Positions 1 through 9,028 are shown, counted from the stretch's first letter. The stretch is 64,000 bases of DNA from Pseudomonas helmanticensis (GCF_900182985.1 NZ_FXUY01000001.1:4785501-4849500); one strand, 5' to 3'. The notes: generated from the letters alone by a model not told the origin. Program-made: numbers and translations.

Positions 1-669
1 CGGGGTGACGTCGCCCACCACCACCAGCGTGGCGTTGTTCGGCACGTACCAGGATTGGTACCAGTGGCGCAGCTCTTCGACCTTCATGCGGTCGAGGTCA
101 GCCATCCAGCCGATGGTCGGCGTGTGGTAGCCGCTGGCCGGGTAGGCCATGGCCTTGTAGCGCTCGTAAGCCTTGGACATCGGCTTGTCATCGGTGCGCA
201 AACGGCGCTCTTCCTTGATGACTTCGATTTCCTTGGCGAACTCGTCGGCCGGCAGGCGCAGGTTAGCCATGCGGTCGGCTTCCAGTTCAAACGCCACGCC
301 CAGACGGTCGCGGGCCAGCACCTGGTAATAAGCGGTGAAGTCGTCGCTGGTGAAGGCGTTCTCTTCGGCGCCCAGATCGCGCAGGATCAGCGACGCTTCG
401 CCGGGTCCGACTTTCTCGCTGCCCTTGAACATCATGTGCTCAAGCGCGTGAGACAGACCGGTCTGGCCCGGGGTTTCGTAGCTGGAACCGACCTTGTACC
501 AGACCTGCGAGACCACCACCGGCGCGCGATGATCTTCGCGCACGACGACCTTGAGGCCGTTGTCGAGGGTGAATTCGTGAGTCGGTTGCGGGTCGGCCGC
601 CAGGGCCGAAAGGGGCAGGCAGACTGTGCTGAGCAGCAGGCCTGCGGCGCGGCGGGCTAGAGCATTCAT
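1..669 (-). CDS. M16 family zinc metallopeptidase, N-terminal part (runs off window)
   Basis: This is the first 223 residues of an exported insulinase/pitrilysin-type peptidase; the gene continues past base 1. The start at 669 gives a signal peptide (MNALARRAAGLLLSTVC..., Ala-Leu-Ala-Ala cleavage region near residue 25). The inverted zinc motif HxxEH reads H-A-L-E-H at about residues 77-81, inside the usual 'GLSHALEHMMFKG' context, so the catalytic half of an M16 pair is present. It sits back-to-back with ftsY, where pseudomonads usually carry two adjacent M16 genes, one catalytic and one not. Substrate unknown; periplasmic protein or peptide degradation is inferred from the family. The C-terminal domains cannot be seen. 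Confidence 0.9.
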   Translation of the reverse strand, partial: MNALARRAAGLLLSTVCLPLSALAADPQPTHEFTLDNGLKVVVREDHRAPVVVSQVWYKVGSSYETPGQTGLSHALEHMMFKGSEKVGPGEASLILRDLGAEENAFTSDDFTAYYQVLARDRLGVAFELEADRMANLRLPADEFAKEIEVIKEERRLRTDDKPMSKAYERYKAMAYPASGYHTPTIGWMADLDRMKVEELRHWYQSWYVPNNATLVVVGDVTP

Positions 670-1014
670 TCGTTTTTTAACCTGTTGGGCTGCCCGCTTG
701 GTCTTAGCGTAGGCGGGCGAGGAGGTGCTAGGATACTGATCCGTTTTACTGGCGGCCACGCCTATCAAGCCACTGATCGGTCGATAGGTTGTATGGGTTC
801 CCGGCAGAAGCTTTGAGTTTGTCAGCTAAACTCTGCGTTTTCGCCGACGATGCCGTTCCAGTCCTTCGTATTAATCGACCTTTGAGGTGCCTGTGGCGCC
901 TCGACAAAATGTTGCGCGTGAACAAGCTGGATGAAACACAGTCTGTTCTGCATCGAATATTTATTTGCCGGGGCGCCCTTATGGCGCGTCGCTACCGTGA
1001 GATAGCCGTCCTCC
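670..1014. promoter_or_regulatory. Divergent intergenic region between the M16 peptidase and ftsY
   Basis: This 345-base gap should carry the promoters of both divergent units. A hairpin-forming pair GCCCGC (692-697) and GCGGGC (713-718) lies in the leader of the leftward peptidase gene. A second pair GAGTTT (815-820) and AAACTC (828-833) lies toward ftsY. I cannot point to a convincing -35/-10 pair on either strand. The bases before the ftsY ATG have no clear purine-rich ribosome binding site. Short reading frames here have no supporting features and were not called. Confidence 0.4.
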
Positions 1015-2583
1015 ATGTTTGGTTCCAACGACGACAAGAAGACCCCAGCTGCGGCTGGCGAGAAGAAAAGCCTGTTCGGATGGCTGCGTAAGAAACCGCA
1101 GGAACCCGTCGTCGAACAGCCGCCCGCGATTCCCGAGCCTGCGCCGGAACCTGCTCCGGTAATAGAAGAAGAGCCGGCACCGATTGTGCTGCCGCTTGCC
1201 GAGCCGGTGTTGCAACCGGTTGAGCCCGAGCCTGCGCCTGAAGCGCCTGTGGCGGCTGAATTGCCGCTGACTCCGGCGGCCGCGCCGTGGCTGACATTGC
1301 CGGTGGCCGAAGAGCCGGTGGCACTGGTTGAAGAGGCTGCGCCGCACATCACGCCAGTGATTCCTGCGCCTGCGTTCGTGGCCGAAGTCGCTCCCGCAGT
1401 TGCAGGTGTAGTTGAGCCGATTGTTGAGCCTGCGCCGGTTGCTGCAGCACCTGTTATTGCAGAACCTGTAGTCGCTGAAACTATCGTTCCCGAGCCTGTT
1501 GCTCCAGTAGTTGTCGCCCCTGTTGCCCCGGTCATTCAACAGCCCGAGCCTGCACCTGCACCTGCACCTGCACCTGTCGCCGCTACGCCAGTTGTGCCGG
1601 TCGAAGTGCTCGCTGAAGCGCCCGTCGAAGCCCCGCGCACCGAAGAATCCAAAGCCGGTTTCTTCGCCCGCCTGAAACAAGGCCTGTCGAAAACCAGCGC
1701 CAGCATCGGCGAGGGCATGGCCAGCCTGTTCCTCGGCCGCAAAACCATCGACGACGATCTGCTCGATGACCTCGAAACCCGTCTGCTCACCGCCGACGTG
1801 GGTGTCGAAGCCACCACGCAGATCATCCAGCGCCTGACCCAGAAGGTCGCCCGCAAAGAACTGGCCGACGCCGACGCCCTGTACAAATCCCTGCAAGCCG
1901 AACTGGCCGCGATGCTCAAACCGGTCGAACAACCGCTGAAAATCGTCTCGCAGAACAAGCCATTCGTGATTCTGGTGGTTGGCGTCAACGGCGCTGGCAA
2001 GACCACCACCATCGGCAAACTGGCGAAGAAGCTGCAACTGGAAGGCAAGAAAGTCATGCTCGCCGCCGGTGACACCTTCCGCGCCGCCGCCGTGGAGCAA
2101 TTGCAGGTCTGGGGTGAGCGCAACAAGATCCCGGTGATTGCCCAGCACACTGGCGCCGACTCGGCTTCGGTGATCTTCGACGCCGTGCAGGCCGCCAAGG
2201 CCCGTGGCATCGACGTGTTGATCGCCGACACCGCCGGTCGTCTGCACACCAAAGACAACCTGATGGAAGAACTGAAAAAGGTTCGCCGGGTGATCGGCAA
2301 GCTCGACGCCGACGCACCGCACGAAGTGCTGTTGGTGCTCGACGCCGGTACTGGCCAGAACGCCATCAACCAGGCCAAGCAATTCAACCAGACCGTCGAA
2401 CTGACCGGCCTGGCGCTGACCAAGCTCGACGGCACCGCCAAGGGCGGGGTGATTTTCGCCCTGGCCAAGCAGTTCGGCCTGCCGATCCGCTACATCGGCG
2501 TCGGTGAAGGCATCGACGACTTGCGTACCTTTGAAGCCGAACCCTTTGTCCAGGCACTGTTTGCCGAGCGGGAGCGTTCATGA
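1015..2583 (+). CDS. ftsY: Signal recognition particle receptor FtsY
   Basis: FtsY is the SRP-receptor GTPase that docks ribosome/SRP complexes at the inner membrane for co-translational membrane protein insertion. The 522-residue protein has an unusually Ala/Pro/Glu-rich A region (about residues 25-205), the N domain, then the G domain. The G domain shows P-loop GVNGAGKTTTIGK near residue 323, DTAGRLHTKDN near 405, and TKLDGTAKGG near 468. The length fits Pseudomonas FtsY, whose low-complexity A region varies widely. It heads the ftsY-ftsE-ftsX-rpoH array and overlaps ftsE by ATGA. The upstream ribosome binding site is weak. Confidence 0.97.
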   Translation: MFGSNDDKKTPAAAGEKKSLFGWLRKKPQEPVVEQPPAIPEPAPEPAPVIEEEPAPIVLPLAEPVLQPVEPEPAPEAPVAAELPLTPAAAPWLTLPVAEEPVALVEEAAPHITPVIPAPAFVAEVAPAVAGVVEPIVEPAPVAAAPVIAEPVVAETIVPEPVAPVVVAPVAPVIQQPEPAPAPAPAPVAATPVVPVEVLAEAPVEAPRTEESKAGFFARLKQGLSKTSASIGEGMASLFLGRKTIDDDLLDDLETRLLTADVGVEATTQIIQRLTQKVARKELADADALYKSLQAELAAMLKPVEQPLKIVSQNKPFVILVVGVNGAGKTTTIGKLAKKLQLEGKKVMLAAGDTFRAAAVEQLQVWGERNKIPVIAQHTGADSASVIFDAVQAAKARGIDVLIADTAGRLHTKDNLMEELKKVRRVIGKLDADAPHEVLLVLDAGTGQNAINQAKQFNQTVELTGLALTKLDGTAKGGVIFALAKQFGLPIRYIGVGEGIDDLRTFEAEPFVQALFAERERS

Positions 2584-3251
2584 TTCGTTTCGAACAGGTC
2601 GGTAAGCGCTACCCGAACGGTCACGTCGGCTTGCATGAGCTGAGCTTTCGAGTCCGTCGTGGCGAGTTCTTGTTTGTCACCGGTCACTCCGGTGCCGGTA
2701 AATCCACCTTGTTGCGCCTGCTGCTGGCGATGGAGCGTCCGACCAGCGGCAAACTGCTGCTGGCCGGGCAAGACCTGAGCACCATCAGCAACGCGCAGAT
2801 TCCGTTCCTGCGCCGGCAGATCGGCGTGGTGTTCCAGAACCACCAGTTGCTGTTCGATCGCACGGTGTTCAACAACGTCGCGTTGCCGCTGCAGATTCTC
2901 GGGCTGTCCAAGGCCGAAATCGCCAAGCGCGTCGATTCGGCGCTGGAGCGCGTGGCGCTGTCGGATAAAACCGATCTGTACCCGGGCGATCTGTCCACCG
3001 GTCAGCAACAGCGCGTCGGCATTGCCCGCGCCATCGTCCACCGTCCGGCCTTGCTGCTGGCGGACGAACCGACCGGTAACCTCGACCCGCGTCTGGCGGC
3101 CGAGATCATGGGCGTGTTCGAAGACATCAACCGTCTCGGCACCAGCGTGCTGATCGCCAGTCACGACCTCGCACTGATCGCGCGCATGCGCCATCGCATG
3201 CTGACCCTGCAACGTGGCCGCTTGATCGGCGACGGGGAGGCCGGCGTATGA
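2580..3251 (+). CDS. ftsE: Cell division ABC transporter ATP-binding protein FtsE
   Basis: FtsE is the ATPase of the FtsEX complex, which controls periplasmic peptidoglycan hydrolases (through EnvC-type activators) at the septum. The 223-residue protein shows Walker A GHSGAGKSTLLRLL near residue 36, signature LSTGQQQRVGIARA near 139, Walker B LLLADEPTGNLD near 160 and the switch His in ASHD near 192. Its ATG overlaps the ftsY stop, and its stop overlaps the ftsX start (ATGA), so the three genes are translationally coupled. Confidence 0.97.
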   Translation: MIRFEQVGKRYPNGHVGLHELSFRVRRGEFLFVTGHSGAGKSTLLRLLLAMERPTSGKLLLAGQDLSTISNAQIPFLRRQIGVVFQNHQLLFDRTVFNNVALPLQILGLSKAEIAKRVDSALERVALSDKTDLYPGDLSTGQQQRVGIARAIVHRPALLLADEPTGNLDPRLAAEIMGVFEDINRLGTSVLIASHDLALIARMRHRMLTLQRGRLIGDGEAGV

Positions 3252-4273
3252 GTGCGACACGCAGTCCAAAGGTTTCCGAGCGCGTGGCCCCGAAAGCCGC
3301 CGATCCGCAGCCACCGAAGAAGAAAAAACACGACGATGACGACGGCCCGGACTTCGCCACGCTGTTCCGTGCATGGATCGAAAGCCATCGCGCCAGCCTG
3401 CTCGACAGCCTGCGTCGTCTCGGCAAACAACCGATCGGCAGTTTCTTCACCTGCATGGTGATGGCTGTGGCGCTGAGCTTGCCGATGGGCTTGTCACTGC
3501 TGCTCAACAATGTCGAGCGCCTCGGCGGCTCCTGGCAGCGTGCGGCGCAGATTTCGCTGTATCTGCAACTCGACGCCAGCCCGCAGCAGGGTGAAGCGTT
3601 GCGCGAACAGATCAAAGGCATGCCCGGCGTAGCTGACGCTGAATATGTCGGTCGCGATCAGGCGCTGGAAGAGTTCCAGCAGCAGTCAGGCCTGGGCGAA
3701 GCCCTGCGCGAGCTGCCGGAGAACCCGTTGCCCGGCGTGGTGCTGGTCACCCCGAACGAAGTCGACAAGCCGACGCTGGAAGCATTAAGACAAAAACTTT
3801 CCGAGCTGCCGAAGGTACAACAGGCGCAACTTGATCTAGTCTGGGTCGAGCGTCTGGCCGCCATCCTCAAGCTTGGCGATCGTTTTGTCTTCGGTCTGAC
3901 GGTGTTGCTGGTTTCTGCATTACTTTTGGTGATAGGCAATACCATTCGTCTTCATATTGAAAACCGCCGCACCGAGATAGAAGTGATTAAACTCGTCGGC
4001 GGCACTGACAGCTATGTGCGGCGTCCTTTCCTTTATATGGGCGCGTTGTATGGCTTCGGTGCGGGGCTACTGTCCTGGGGTCTGTTGGCATTTGGCTTGA
4101 ACTGGCTGAACGATGCAGTGGTTGGGCTGGCCGGCTTGTACGGCAGTGATTTCGCTCTGGCCGGAGTGCCAGTTGCCGACGGTCTGTCACTCTTGCTTGG
4201 CGCGGTGCTGTTGGGTTATATCGGTGCATGGATTGCAGTCGCACGTCATCTCAGGGAGCTGGCGCCGAAGTAG
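3248..4273 (+). CDS. ftsX: Cell division protein FtsX
   Basis: FtsX is the membrane partner of FtsE. The 341-residue protein has a charged Lys/Asp-rich cytoplasmic N-terminus (KKKKHDDDD near residue 25). A first membrane segment lies near residues 65-85, followed by a periplasmic domain (about 90-210) that contacts hydrolase activators. Three further membrane segments follow (about 218-240, 265-290, 310-335), as expected for the FtsX fold. Codon use and GC drop in the last 400 bases (from about 3780), perhaps because promoter elements for the downstream rpoH are embedded there; that is inference. Confidence 0.96.
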   Translation: MSATRSPKVSERVAPKAADPQPPKKKKHDDDDGPDFATLFRAWIESHRASLLDSLRRLGKQPIGSFFTCMVMAVALSLPMGLSLLLNNVERLGGSWQRAAQISLYLQLDASPQQGEALREQIKGMPGVADAEYVGRDQALEEFQQQSGLGEALRELPENPLPGVVLVTPNEVDKPTLEALRQKLSELPKVQQAQLDLVWVERLAAILKLGDRFVFGLTVLLVSALLLVIGNTIRLHIENRRTEIEVIKLVGGTDSYVRRPFLYMGALYGFGAGLLSWGLLAFGLNWLNDAVVGLAGLYGSDFALAGVPVADGLSLLLGAVLLGYIGAWIAVARHLRELAPK

Positions 4274-4313
4274 AATCTTTTTTTGCGCGTGATTGGCCTT
4301 GCGGTTTTTTTGG

Positions 4314-4340
4314 GAACTTGTACTTGAATTCCCGGTCAAT
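4314..4340 (+). promoter_or_regulatory. AlgU/sigma-E type promoter of rpoH
   Basis: The sequence GAACTT (4314-4319) is followed after 16 bases by TCAAT (4336-4340). This matches the extracytoplasmic sigma factor consensus GAACTT-N16/17-TCNAA of AlgU (RpoE). From memory, an AlgU-dependent rpoH promoter is established in P. aeruginosa, so envelope stress would raise the heat-shock sigma factor. The predicted transcript would have a leader of only about 45 nt. Confidence 0.8.
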
Positions 4341-4348
4341 TTTTCGCA

Positions 4349-4380
4349 GTGCCGAGAGGCACGAGTATGTAAGTGGGAGG
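4349..4380 (+). promoter_or_regulatory. rpoH leader hairpin and ribosome binding site
   Basis: GTGCC (4349-4353) and GGCAC (4358-4362) form a five-base-pair stem closed by a GAGA (GNRA-type) tetraloop. The Shine-Dalgarno GGGAGG (4375-4380) lies nine bases before the ATG at 4390. The binding site decides the start at 4390. The hairpin lies just upstream of it and could influence ribosome access, but it does not itself cover the Shine-Dalgarno. Confidence 0.6.
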
Positions 4381-4389
4381 TTTTTTCGT

Positions 4390-5244
4390 ATGACCAATTC
4401 TTTGCAGCCTGCGTATGCGTTGGTTCCGGGTGCGAACCTGGAAGCTTACGTGCACACCGTCAACAGCATTCCATTGCTGACGCCGGAGCAGGAGCGTGAA
4501 CTGGCCGAGAGTCTCTACTATGAGCAGGATTTGGGGGCGGCTCGGCAGATGGTGCTCGCCCACCTGCGTTTTGTCGTACATATCGCCCGTAGCTATTCCG
4601 GCTACGGTCTGGCTCAGGCTGACCTGATCCAGGAAGGTAACGTCGGCCTGATGAAGGCCGTGAAGCGTTTCAACCCGGAAATGGGTGTGCGTCTGGTGTC
4701 GTTCGCCGTGCACTGGATCAAGGCGGAAATTCACGAGTTCATCCTGCGCAACTGGCGCATTGTGAAAGTCGCGACCACCAAGGCCCAGCGCAAGCTGTTC
4801 TTCAACCTGCGCAGCCAGAAGAAACGCCTGGCGTGGCTGAACAACGAGGAAGTCCACCGTGTGGCGGAAAGCCTCGGCGTCGAGCCGCGGGAAGTGCGCG
4901 AGATGGAAAGTCGTCTGACCGGCCATGACATGGCCTTCGACCCGGCTGCTGAAGCCGACGACGACAGCGCTTTCCAGTCGCCGGCCAACTATCTGGAAGA
5001 CCACCGGTATGATCCGGCCCGTCAACTGGAAGATGCCGACTGGAGCGACAACTCCAACCACAACCTGCACGAAGCGCTGGAAGTGCTGGACGAACGTAGC
5101 CGCGACATCCTCTACCAGCGTTGGTTGGCAGAAGAAAAAGCCACGCTGCACGACCTGGCGCAGAAGTACAACGTGTCGGCCGAGCGGATCCGTCAGCTCG
5201 AGAAGAGCGCGATGAACAAGCTCAAGTTGTCGATCGCCGCATAA
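4390..5244 (+). CDS. rpoH: RNA polymerase heat-shock sigma factor RpoH (sigma-32)
   Basis: This is the 284-residue sigma factor for chaperone and protease genes. It shows sigma region 2 ([18 protein letters not shown] near residue 55, then [16 protein letters not shown]) and the RpoH box-like segment [17 protein letters not shown] near 130-147. Region 4 ends in [25 protein letters not shown] near 253-277. A longer frame open from 4228 was rejected. The ATG at 4390 has a strong GGGAGG and matches the family length. The gene sits 116 bases after ftsX, has its own sigma-E type promoter, and is followed by a strong terminator. Confidence 0.97.
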   Translation: MTNSLQPAYALVPGANLEAYVHTVNSIPLLTPEQERELAESLYYEQDLGAARQMVLAHLRFVVHIARSYSGYGLAQADLIQEGNVGLMKAVKRFNPEMGVRLVSFAVHWIKAEIHEFILRNWRIVKVATTKAQRKLFFNLRSQKKRLAWLNNEEVHRVAESLGVEPREVREMESRLTGHDMAFDPAAEADDDSAFQSPANYLEDHRYDPARQLEDADWSDNSNHNLHEALEVLDERSRDILYQRWLAEEKATLHDLAQKYNVSAERIRQLEKSAMNKLKLSIAA

Positions 5245-5260
5245 CCGGCGAGCAGGCAAT

Positions 5261-5298
5261 AAAAAACGCCCCGATCAGCGATGATCGGGGCGTTTTTG
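5261..5298 (+). terminator. Rho-independent terminator after rpoH
   Basis: The stem CGCCCCGATCA (5267-5277) pairs with TGATCGGGGCG (5282-5292) across a GCGA loop. It is preceded by A-run and followed by TTTTT, an eleven-base-pair perfect stem. It ends the ftsYEX-rpoH unit. Confidence 0.93.
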
Positions 5299-5308
5299 TT
5301 GGAAGATC

Positions 5309-5385
5309 AAAAGATCGCAGCCTGCGGCAACTCCTACAGGTGGCCGCATTCCCATGTAGGAGCTGCCGCAGGCTGCGATCTTTTG
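5309..5385. repeat. REPIN, GTAGGAGCTGCC family, inverted pair
   Basis: Two oppositely oriented copies of the palindromic unit AGATCGCAGCCTGCGGC...CTCCTACA occupy 5309-5338 and 5355-5385, separated by a short spacer. One arm carries a single change (CAACTCC for CAGCTCC). It lies between the rpoH terminator and the 3' end of the convergent mtgA. Confidence 0.85.
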
Positions 5386-5393
5386 CTGTTAAA

Positions 5394-6116
5394 TCACTGC
5401 GACCAAGGTGCCCGCCGCGAATCGTTGAGGCCCAGCAGATAGCTATCACCACCCAACTGACTCATCTGCTGCCGAATCCACCCGGCCCGACGCGAGACAT
5501 AAGCGGTCGGATGACTGGCACTCCAGACTCGCGGGTTTGGCAAAACGGCAGCCAGATAACTCGCCTGCTGGCGTGACAACGACTTCGCGCTCACGCCAAA
5601 GTGATGGCGGGCCGCGGCTTCGGCCCCAAACACTCCGTCATCCCACTCGACGCTGTTCAGGTACACCTCAAGAATCCGCTGCTTGGGCCAGAACACCTCG
5701 ATCAGCGCGGTAAACCAGGCTTCGAGGCCTTTGCGCAGATAGCTGCGACCGGCCCAGAGAAACAGGTTCTTCGACACTTGCTGGCTCAAGGTGCTGGCGC
5801 CGCGAATCGAGCCGCCCAGTTCGTTATGGGCAAGCGCTGCCTGGATCGCACTGAAGTCAAAACCCCAGTGCTCGGGAAACTTCTGATCCTCGCCAGCCAT
5901 GACCGCGACCTTGAGGTCGTCGGAGATTTCGTCCCACGGCTTCCATGTGCGTTGCAGGTCAATCGGCTCGCCGTCGACCCAGGATTCGACCTTGCGTTCG
6001 ACCATCAGCGCCGTGCCCGGCGGCGGCACGAAGCGAAACACCAGCACCAGCAAGACGCTGCCACCCGCGAACCAGAGCAGGGCCTTCGTGAGACGACGGA
6101 AAATAGTACGCAGCAT
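5394..6116 (-). CDS. mtgA: Monofunctional biosynthetic peptidoglycan transglycosylase
   Basis: MtgA polymerises lipid II into glycan strands (GT51 family) without a transpeptidase domain. The 240-residue protein has an N-terminal membrane anchor (about residues 12-30). The GT51 catalytic motif EDQKFPEHWGFD near residue 77 carries the general base Glu. It is followed by GASTLSQQVSKNL near 107, RKGLEAWFT near 128 and ILEVYLNSVEWDDGVFG near 148. The length is typical of monofunctional enzymes. It is convergent with rpoH. Confidence 0.95.
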   Translation of the reverse strand: MLRTIFRRLTKALLWFAGGSVLLVLVFRFVPPPGTALMVERKVESWVDGEPIDLQRTWKPWDEISDDLKVAVMAGEDQKFPEHWGFDFSAIQAALAHNELGGSIRGASTLSQQVSKNLFLWAGRSYLRKGLEAWFTALIEVFWPKQRILEVYLNSVEWDDGVFGAEAAARHHFGVSAKSLSRQQASYLAAVLPNPRVWSASHPTAYVSRRAGWIRQQMSQLGGDSYLLGLNDSRRAPWSQ

Positions 6117-6190
6117 AGAGATGGCTTGGCCGAACCCGTGGAGCGGGCCATTATACAGACCCTGCCGATCGAGACTGACTGGAGTTCCCC

Positions 6191-6562
6191 ATGCTGCGTG
6201 GCTTTTTGATGCTGGCCGCTTTTTTCGGTTTCACCGGTGTGGCGCTGGGCGCATTTGCCGCCCACGGCCTGAAAAACCGCCTGACCCCCGAATACCTGAC
6301 GATTTTCCATACCGGCGTTACCTATCAGTTGGTACACACGCTGGCGCTGTTCGGCGTCGCGCTGCTGGCCACGCACGTTCAGGGGCGACTGGTGACCTGG
6401 GCCGGCGTGTCGTTCACCGTCGGCATCCTGTTGTTCTCGGGCAGCCTGTATGTGCTGACCACCACCGGTATCAGCAAACTCGGGATCATCACTCCGTTCG
6501 GTGGCTTGGCATTCCTGATCGGCTGGCTATGCCTGGGCCTCGCCGCCTGGCGCCTGGCCTGA
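6191..6562 (+). CDS. DUF423 family small membrane protein (YgdD-like)
   Basis: This 123-residue, four-segment hydrophobic protein belongs to the DUF423 family. It begins MLRGFLMLAAFFGFTGVALGAFAAHGLK, and the G-A-F-A-A-H-G-L-K motif is diagnostic. Later segments include VTYQLVHTLALF and a C-terminal LIGWLCLGLAAWRL. No biochemical role is established for the family. It is divergent from mtgA, with 74 bases between the starts. The gene end is followed by a short duplicated stretch (GGCGCCTG at two places) and a REP palindrome. Confidence 0.85.
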   Translation: MLRGFLMLAAFFGFTGVALGAFAAHGLKNRLTPEYLTIFHTGVTYQLVHTLALFGVALLATHVQGRLVTWAGVSFTVGILLFSGSLYVLTTTGISKLGIITPFGGLAFLIGWLCLGLAAWRLA

Positions 6563-6609
6563 TCTGAAACTGTTCCCGCCTGGCGCCTGATCTGATCTAA
6601 CTGTTCCCG

Positions 6610-6637
6610 GTAGGAGCCGCCTGCGGCAGCTCCTACA
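6610..6637. repeat. Single REP palindrome, GTAGGAGC family
   Basis: A solitary palindrome GTAGGAGCcGcc...GGCaGCTCCTAC lies between the DUF423 gene and thiS. Unlike the other copies in the window it has no inverted partner, so it looks like a REP singlet rather than a REPIN. Confidence 0.7.
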
Positions 6638-6753
6638 GTTGGCCGCGTAGACAGGCATTTGCGCGGAGCAAGCGCTTTCAAGACGAATGGCTTGGGTCAG
6701 CCTGACTGATCGGGCTAGAATGCCAGCCCCTAAAAATGATGGCGGCATTGCGC

Positions 6754-6954
6754 ATGCGCATTCAGTTGAACGGTGAATCCCTTGAACTGCCCGACGGCGA
6801 GACCGTTGCGGCCCTGATCACCCGTCTGGAACTGACCGGACGCCGGGTGGCAGTCGAACTCAATCTGGATATCGTCCCGCGCAGCCAGCATGCCGACACC
6901 ACGCTCAACGACGGTGACAACGTCGAAGTCGTGCACGCCATCGGCGGCGGCTAG
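6754..6954 (+). CDS. thiS: Thiamine biosynthesis sulfur carrier protein ThiS
   Basis: ThiS is the ubiquitin-like carrier whose C-terminal Gly-Gly is adenylated and thiocarboxylated to donate sulfur to the thiazole ring. The 66-residue protein starts [13 protein letters not shown] and ends VVHAIGGG, the required di-glycine tail. An ATG at 6736 would add six residues, but that start has no ribosome binding site. The 6754 start has GGCGG about nine bases upstream and matches the family length. It is followed 60 bases later by thiG, its partner enzyme. Confidence 0.94.
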   Translation: MRIQLNGESLELPDGETVAALITRLELTGRRVAVELNLDIVPRSQHADTTLNDGDNVEVVHAIGGG

Positions 6955-7014
6955 TCGGGCGGCCCGCAAGGGCACAGAATTCTGCAAGACCCTCACCCCT
7001 AAAGAGGATTCCCC

Positions 7015-7809
7015 ATGAGCATCGTTCGTAGCGACAAGCCTTTTGTGCTGGCCGGTCGTACTTACCAGTCGCGTTTGCTGGTCGGTACCGGCAAGTACCG
7101 TGACATGGAAGAAACCCGCCAGGCCATCGAAGCCTCGGGTGCCGAGATCGTCACCTTCGCCGTGCGCCGCACCAACCTCGGTCAGATCGAAGGCGAGCCG
7201 AACCTGCTCGATGTGCTGTCGCCGCAGCGCTACACCTTCCTGCCGAACACCGCCGGTTGCTACGACGCCATCGAAGCCGTGCGCACCTGCCGCCTGGCCC
7301 GTGAGTTGCTCGATGGCCACAACCTGGTGAAGCTGGAAGTGCTGGCTGACCAGAAGACCCTGTTCCCCAATGTCATCGAAACCCTGAAAGCCGCGGAAAC
7401 GCTGGTGAAGGAAGGTTTCGACGTGATGGTCTACACCAGCGATGACCCGATCATCGCCCGTCAGTTGGCGGAAATCGGCTGCATCGCGGTGATGCCGCTG
7501 GCCGGTCTGATCGGTTCCGGCCTGGGGATCTGCAATCCGTACAACCTGCAGATCATCCTCGAAGAAGCGAAAATCCCTGTGTTGGTCGATGCCGGTGTCG
7601 GCACTGCGTCCGACGCAACCATCGCCATGGAACTGGGTTGCGATGCGGTGCTGATGAACTCGGCCATCGCCCACGCCCAGCAGCCGGTGATGATGGCTGA
7701 AGCCATGAAACACGCCATCGTTGCAGGCCGTCTGGCCTACCTCGCTGGCCGTATGCCGAAAAAACTCTATGCCAGCGCCTCTTCGCCGCTGGATGGTCTG
7801 ATCAAGTAA
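7015..7809 (+). CDS. thiG: Thiazole synthase ThiG
   Basis: ThiG condenses 1-deoxy-D-xylulose 5-phosphate, dehydroglycine and ThiS-thiocarboxylate to the thiazole phosphate. It is a 264-residue TIM-barrel enzyme. The Schiff-base Lys lies in [15 protein letters not shown] near residue 105. Glycine-rich phosphate-binding stretches are [15 protein letters not shown] near 160 and [31 protein letters not shown] near 190. The start at 7015 has an AGAGGA binding site. Cytoplasmic. Confidence 0.97.
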   Translation: MSIVRSDKPFVLAGRTYQSRLLVGTGKYRDMEETRQAIEASGAEIVTFAVRRTNLGQIEGEPNLLDVLSPQRYTFLPNTAGCYDAIEAVRTCRLARELLDGHNLVKLEVLADQKTLFPNVIETLKAAETLVKEGFDVMVYTSDDPIIARQLAEIGCIAVMPLAGLIGSGLGICNPYNLQIILEEAKIPVLVDAGVGTASDATIAMELGCDAVLMNSAIAHAQQPVMMAEAMKHAIVAGRLAYLAGRMPKKLYASASSPLDGLIK

Positions 7810-7818
7810 GAGCCATTG

Positions 7819-8544
7819 ATGACTGAATCGAACGACACGCCTATCCAGACGGAAGAAGGCGACGAGCGCCAACACCGCCGCATCAAGAGTTTCGTGATGC
7901 GCGCCGGGCGCATGACCGAAGGCCAGCAAAAAGGTCTGGATCAGGGCACGCCGCTGTTCGTCCTGCCGCTGGCCGACGCGCCGGTGGATTACGATCAGGT
8001 GTTCGGCCGTTCGGCACCGCGCTCGCTGGAGATCGGTTTCGGCATGGGCCACTCGCTGCTGGAAATGGCTGCGGCGGCACCGGATCAGGATTTCATTGGC
8101 GTTGAGGTTCACCGTCCGGGTGTCGGCGCGCTGCTCAATGGCGTGCTGACGCAAGGTCTGACCAACCTGCGGGTCTACGATTGCGACGCGATCGAAGTGC
8201 TCAACCGCTGCATCGCCGACAACAGCCTCGATCGCCTGATGCTGTTTTTCCCGGATCCGTGGCACAAGAGCCGTCACCACAAGCGTCGTATCGTTCAGGC
8301 CTCGTTCGCTGAACTGGTGCGCAGCAAGTTGAAGGTTGGCGGCATTCTGCACATGGCCACCGACTGGGAACCGTATGCCGAATACATGCTGGAAGTGATG
8401 AACGTCGCCCCGGGCTACCGCAACCTCGCCGAAGACGGCAAGTGCGTGCCACGCCCGGCCGAACGCCCGATCACCAAGTTCGAACGCCGCGGCGAACGTC
8501 TTGGCCATGGCGTCTGGGACCTGAAGTTCGAAAAACTCGCTTAA
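7819..8544 (+). CDS. trmB: tRNA (guanine-N7-)-methyltransferase TrmB
   Basis: TrmB methylates G46 of tRNA variable loops using S-adenosylmethionine. The 241-residue protein shows the SAM motif [15 protein letters not shown] near residue 72 and the tRNA-contact stretch [15 protein letters not shown] near 145. The C-terminal [19 protein letters not shown] is also typical. The ATG at 7819 was preferred to the TTG immediately before it. It follows thiG by nine bases and is probably co-transcribed with it. Confidence 0.96.
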   Translation: MTESNDTPIQTEEGDERQHRRIKSFVMRAGRMTEGQQKGLDQGTPLFVLPLADAPVDYDQVFGRSAPRSLEIGFGMGHSLLEMAAAAPDQDFIGVEVHRPGVGALLNGVLTQGLTNLRVYDCDAIEVLNRCIADNSLDRLMLFFPDPWHKSRHHKRRIVQASFAELVRSKLKVGGILHMATDWEPYAEYMLEVMNVAPGYRNLAEDGKCVPRPAERPITKFERRGERLGHGVWDLKFEKLA

Positions 8545-8556
8545 ACATCACGCTAT

Positions 8557-8662
8557 GATCGTTCCCACGCTCTGCGTGGGAATGCTGCCCGGGACGCTCT
8601 GCGTCCCACAGCGGACGCAGAGCGTCCATTGAGGCATTCCCACGCGGAGCATGGGAACGATC
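8557..8662. repeat. Nested palindrome element, GATCGTTCCCACGC family, copy 1
   Basis: The 106-base element is bounded by GATCGTTCCCACGC and its inverse. Each arm is itself a palindrome (TTCCCACGCtctGCGTGGGAA), and an inner pair GGGACGC/GCGTCCC is nested inside. Near-identical copies occur at 16756-16865 and 44887-44995. It fills the gap between trmB and the convergent DUF3392 gene. Confidence 0.85.
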
Positions 8663-8682
8663 AAAACAGTTTTTTCTTGGGG

Positions 8683-9006
8683 TTAGCGGCGGTCGGCGAC
8701 TACGCCGATGAGGACGAGGACTACCAACAACACTGGCGCCAGGCTGTAGTTGTTGAATTGGCTCAAGCCCTTGATCACCCACGGCGTGGCGTAGATCAGT
8801 GCTGCGCCGCTGCCGATTACGCACAGCAGCGACATCAGCGGTATGCGCAAGGCCCCGGCGATGCTGCCCAGGCGTTGCTCGACCCAGCCTTTGAAGTCGG
8901 CGCCGAACAGCACCAGCAGGCAGCCGACCAGCGCCAGGGCGATTTCCGAGAGGTTGCTGCGGCTCCAGCGGGAGACGGTGGCGAGCAGGTCGAGTATCAA
9001 ATCCAT
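8683..9006 (-). CDS. DUF3392 family small membrane protein
   Basis: This 107-residue protein is recognised by composition and context as a DUF3392 member, common in gammaproteobacteria with no assigned function. It has an amphipathic N-terminus (MDLILDLLATVSRWSRSNL), two or three membrane segments (about residues 20-35, 52-72, 85-104) and ends VVADRR. It is followed 22 bases later (in its upstream direction) by hemW, so it may be the last gene of the metX...hemW run. Confidence 0.75.
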   Translation of the reverse strand: MDLILDLLATVSRWSRSNLSEIALALVGCLLVLFGADFKGWVEQRLGSIAGALRIPLMSLLCVIGSGAALIYATPWVIKGLSQFNNYSLAPVLLVVLVLIGVVADRR

Positions 9007-9028
9007 GCGTTTTCCCTTAGCACTGAAA

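Noticed and set aside
979..2382. 467-residue open frame antisense to ftsY
   Set aside because: It is a mirror of the GC-rich Ala/Pro coding of FtsY, with no binding site and no recognisable domain.
6641..7014. Possible TPP riboswitch before thiS or thiG
   Set aside because: The conserved CUGAGA and ACCUGAUC-type blocks of a thi box are not visible; in pseudomonads this element normally precedes thiC.
6730..8508. 592-residue minus-strand frame across thiS, thiG and trmB
   Set aside because: It spans three unambiguous genes on the other strand; His/Gln/Gly-rich composition typical of antisense shadows in high-GC DNA.
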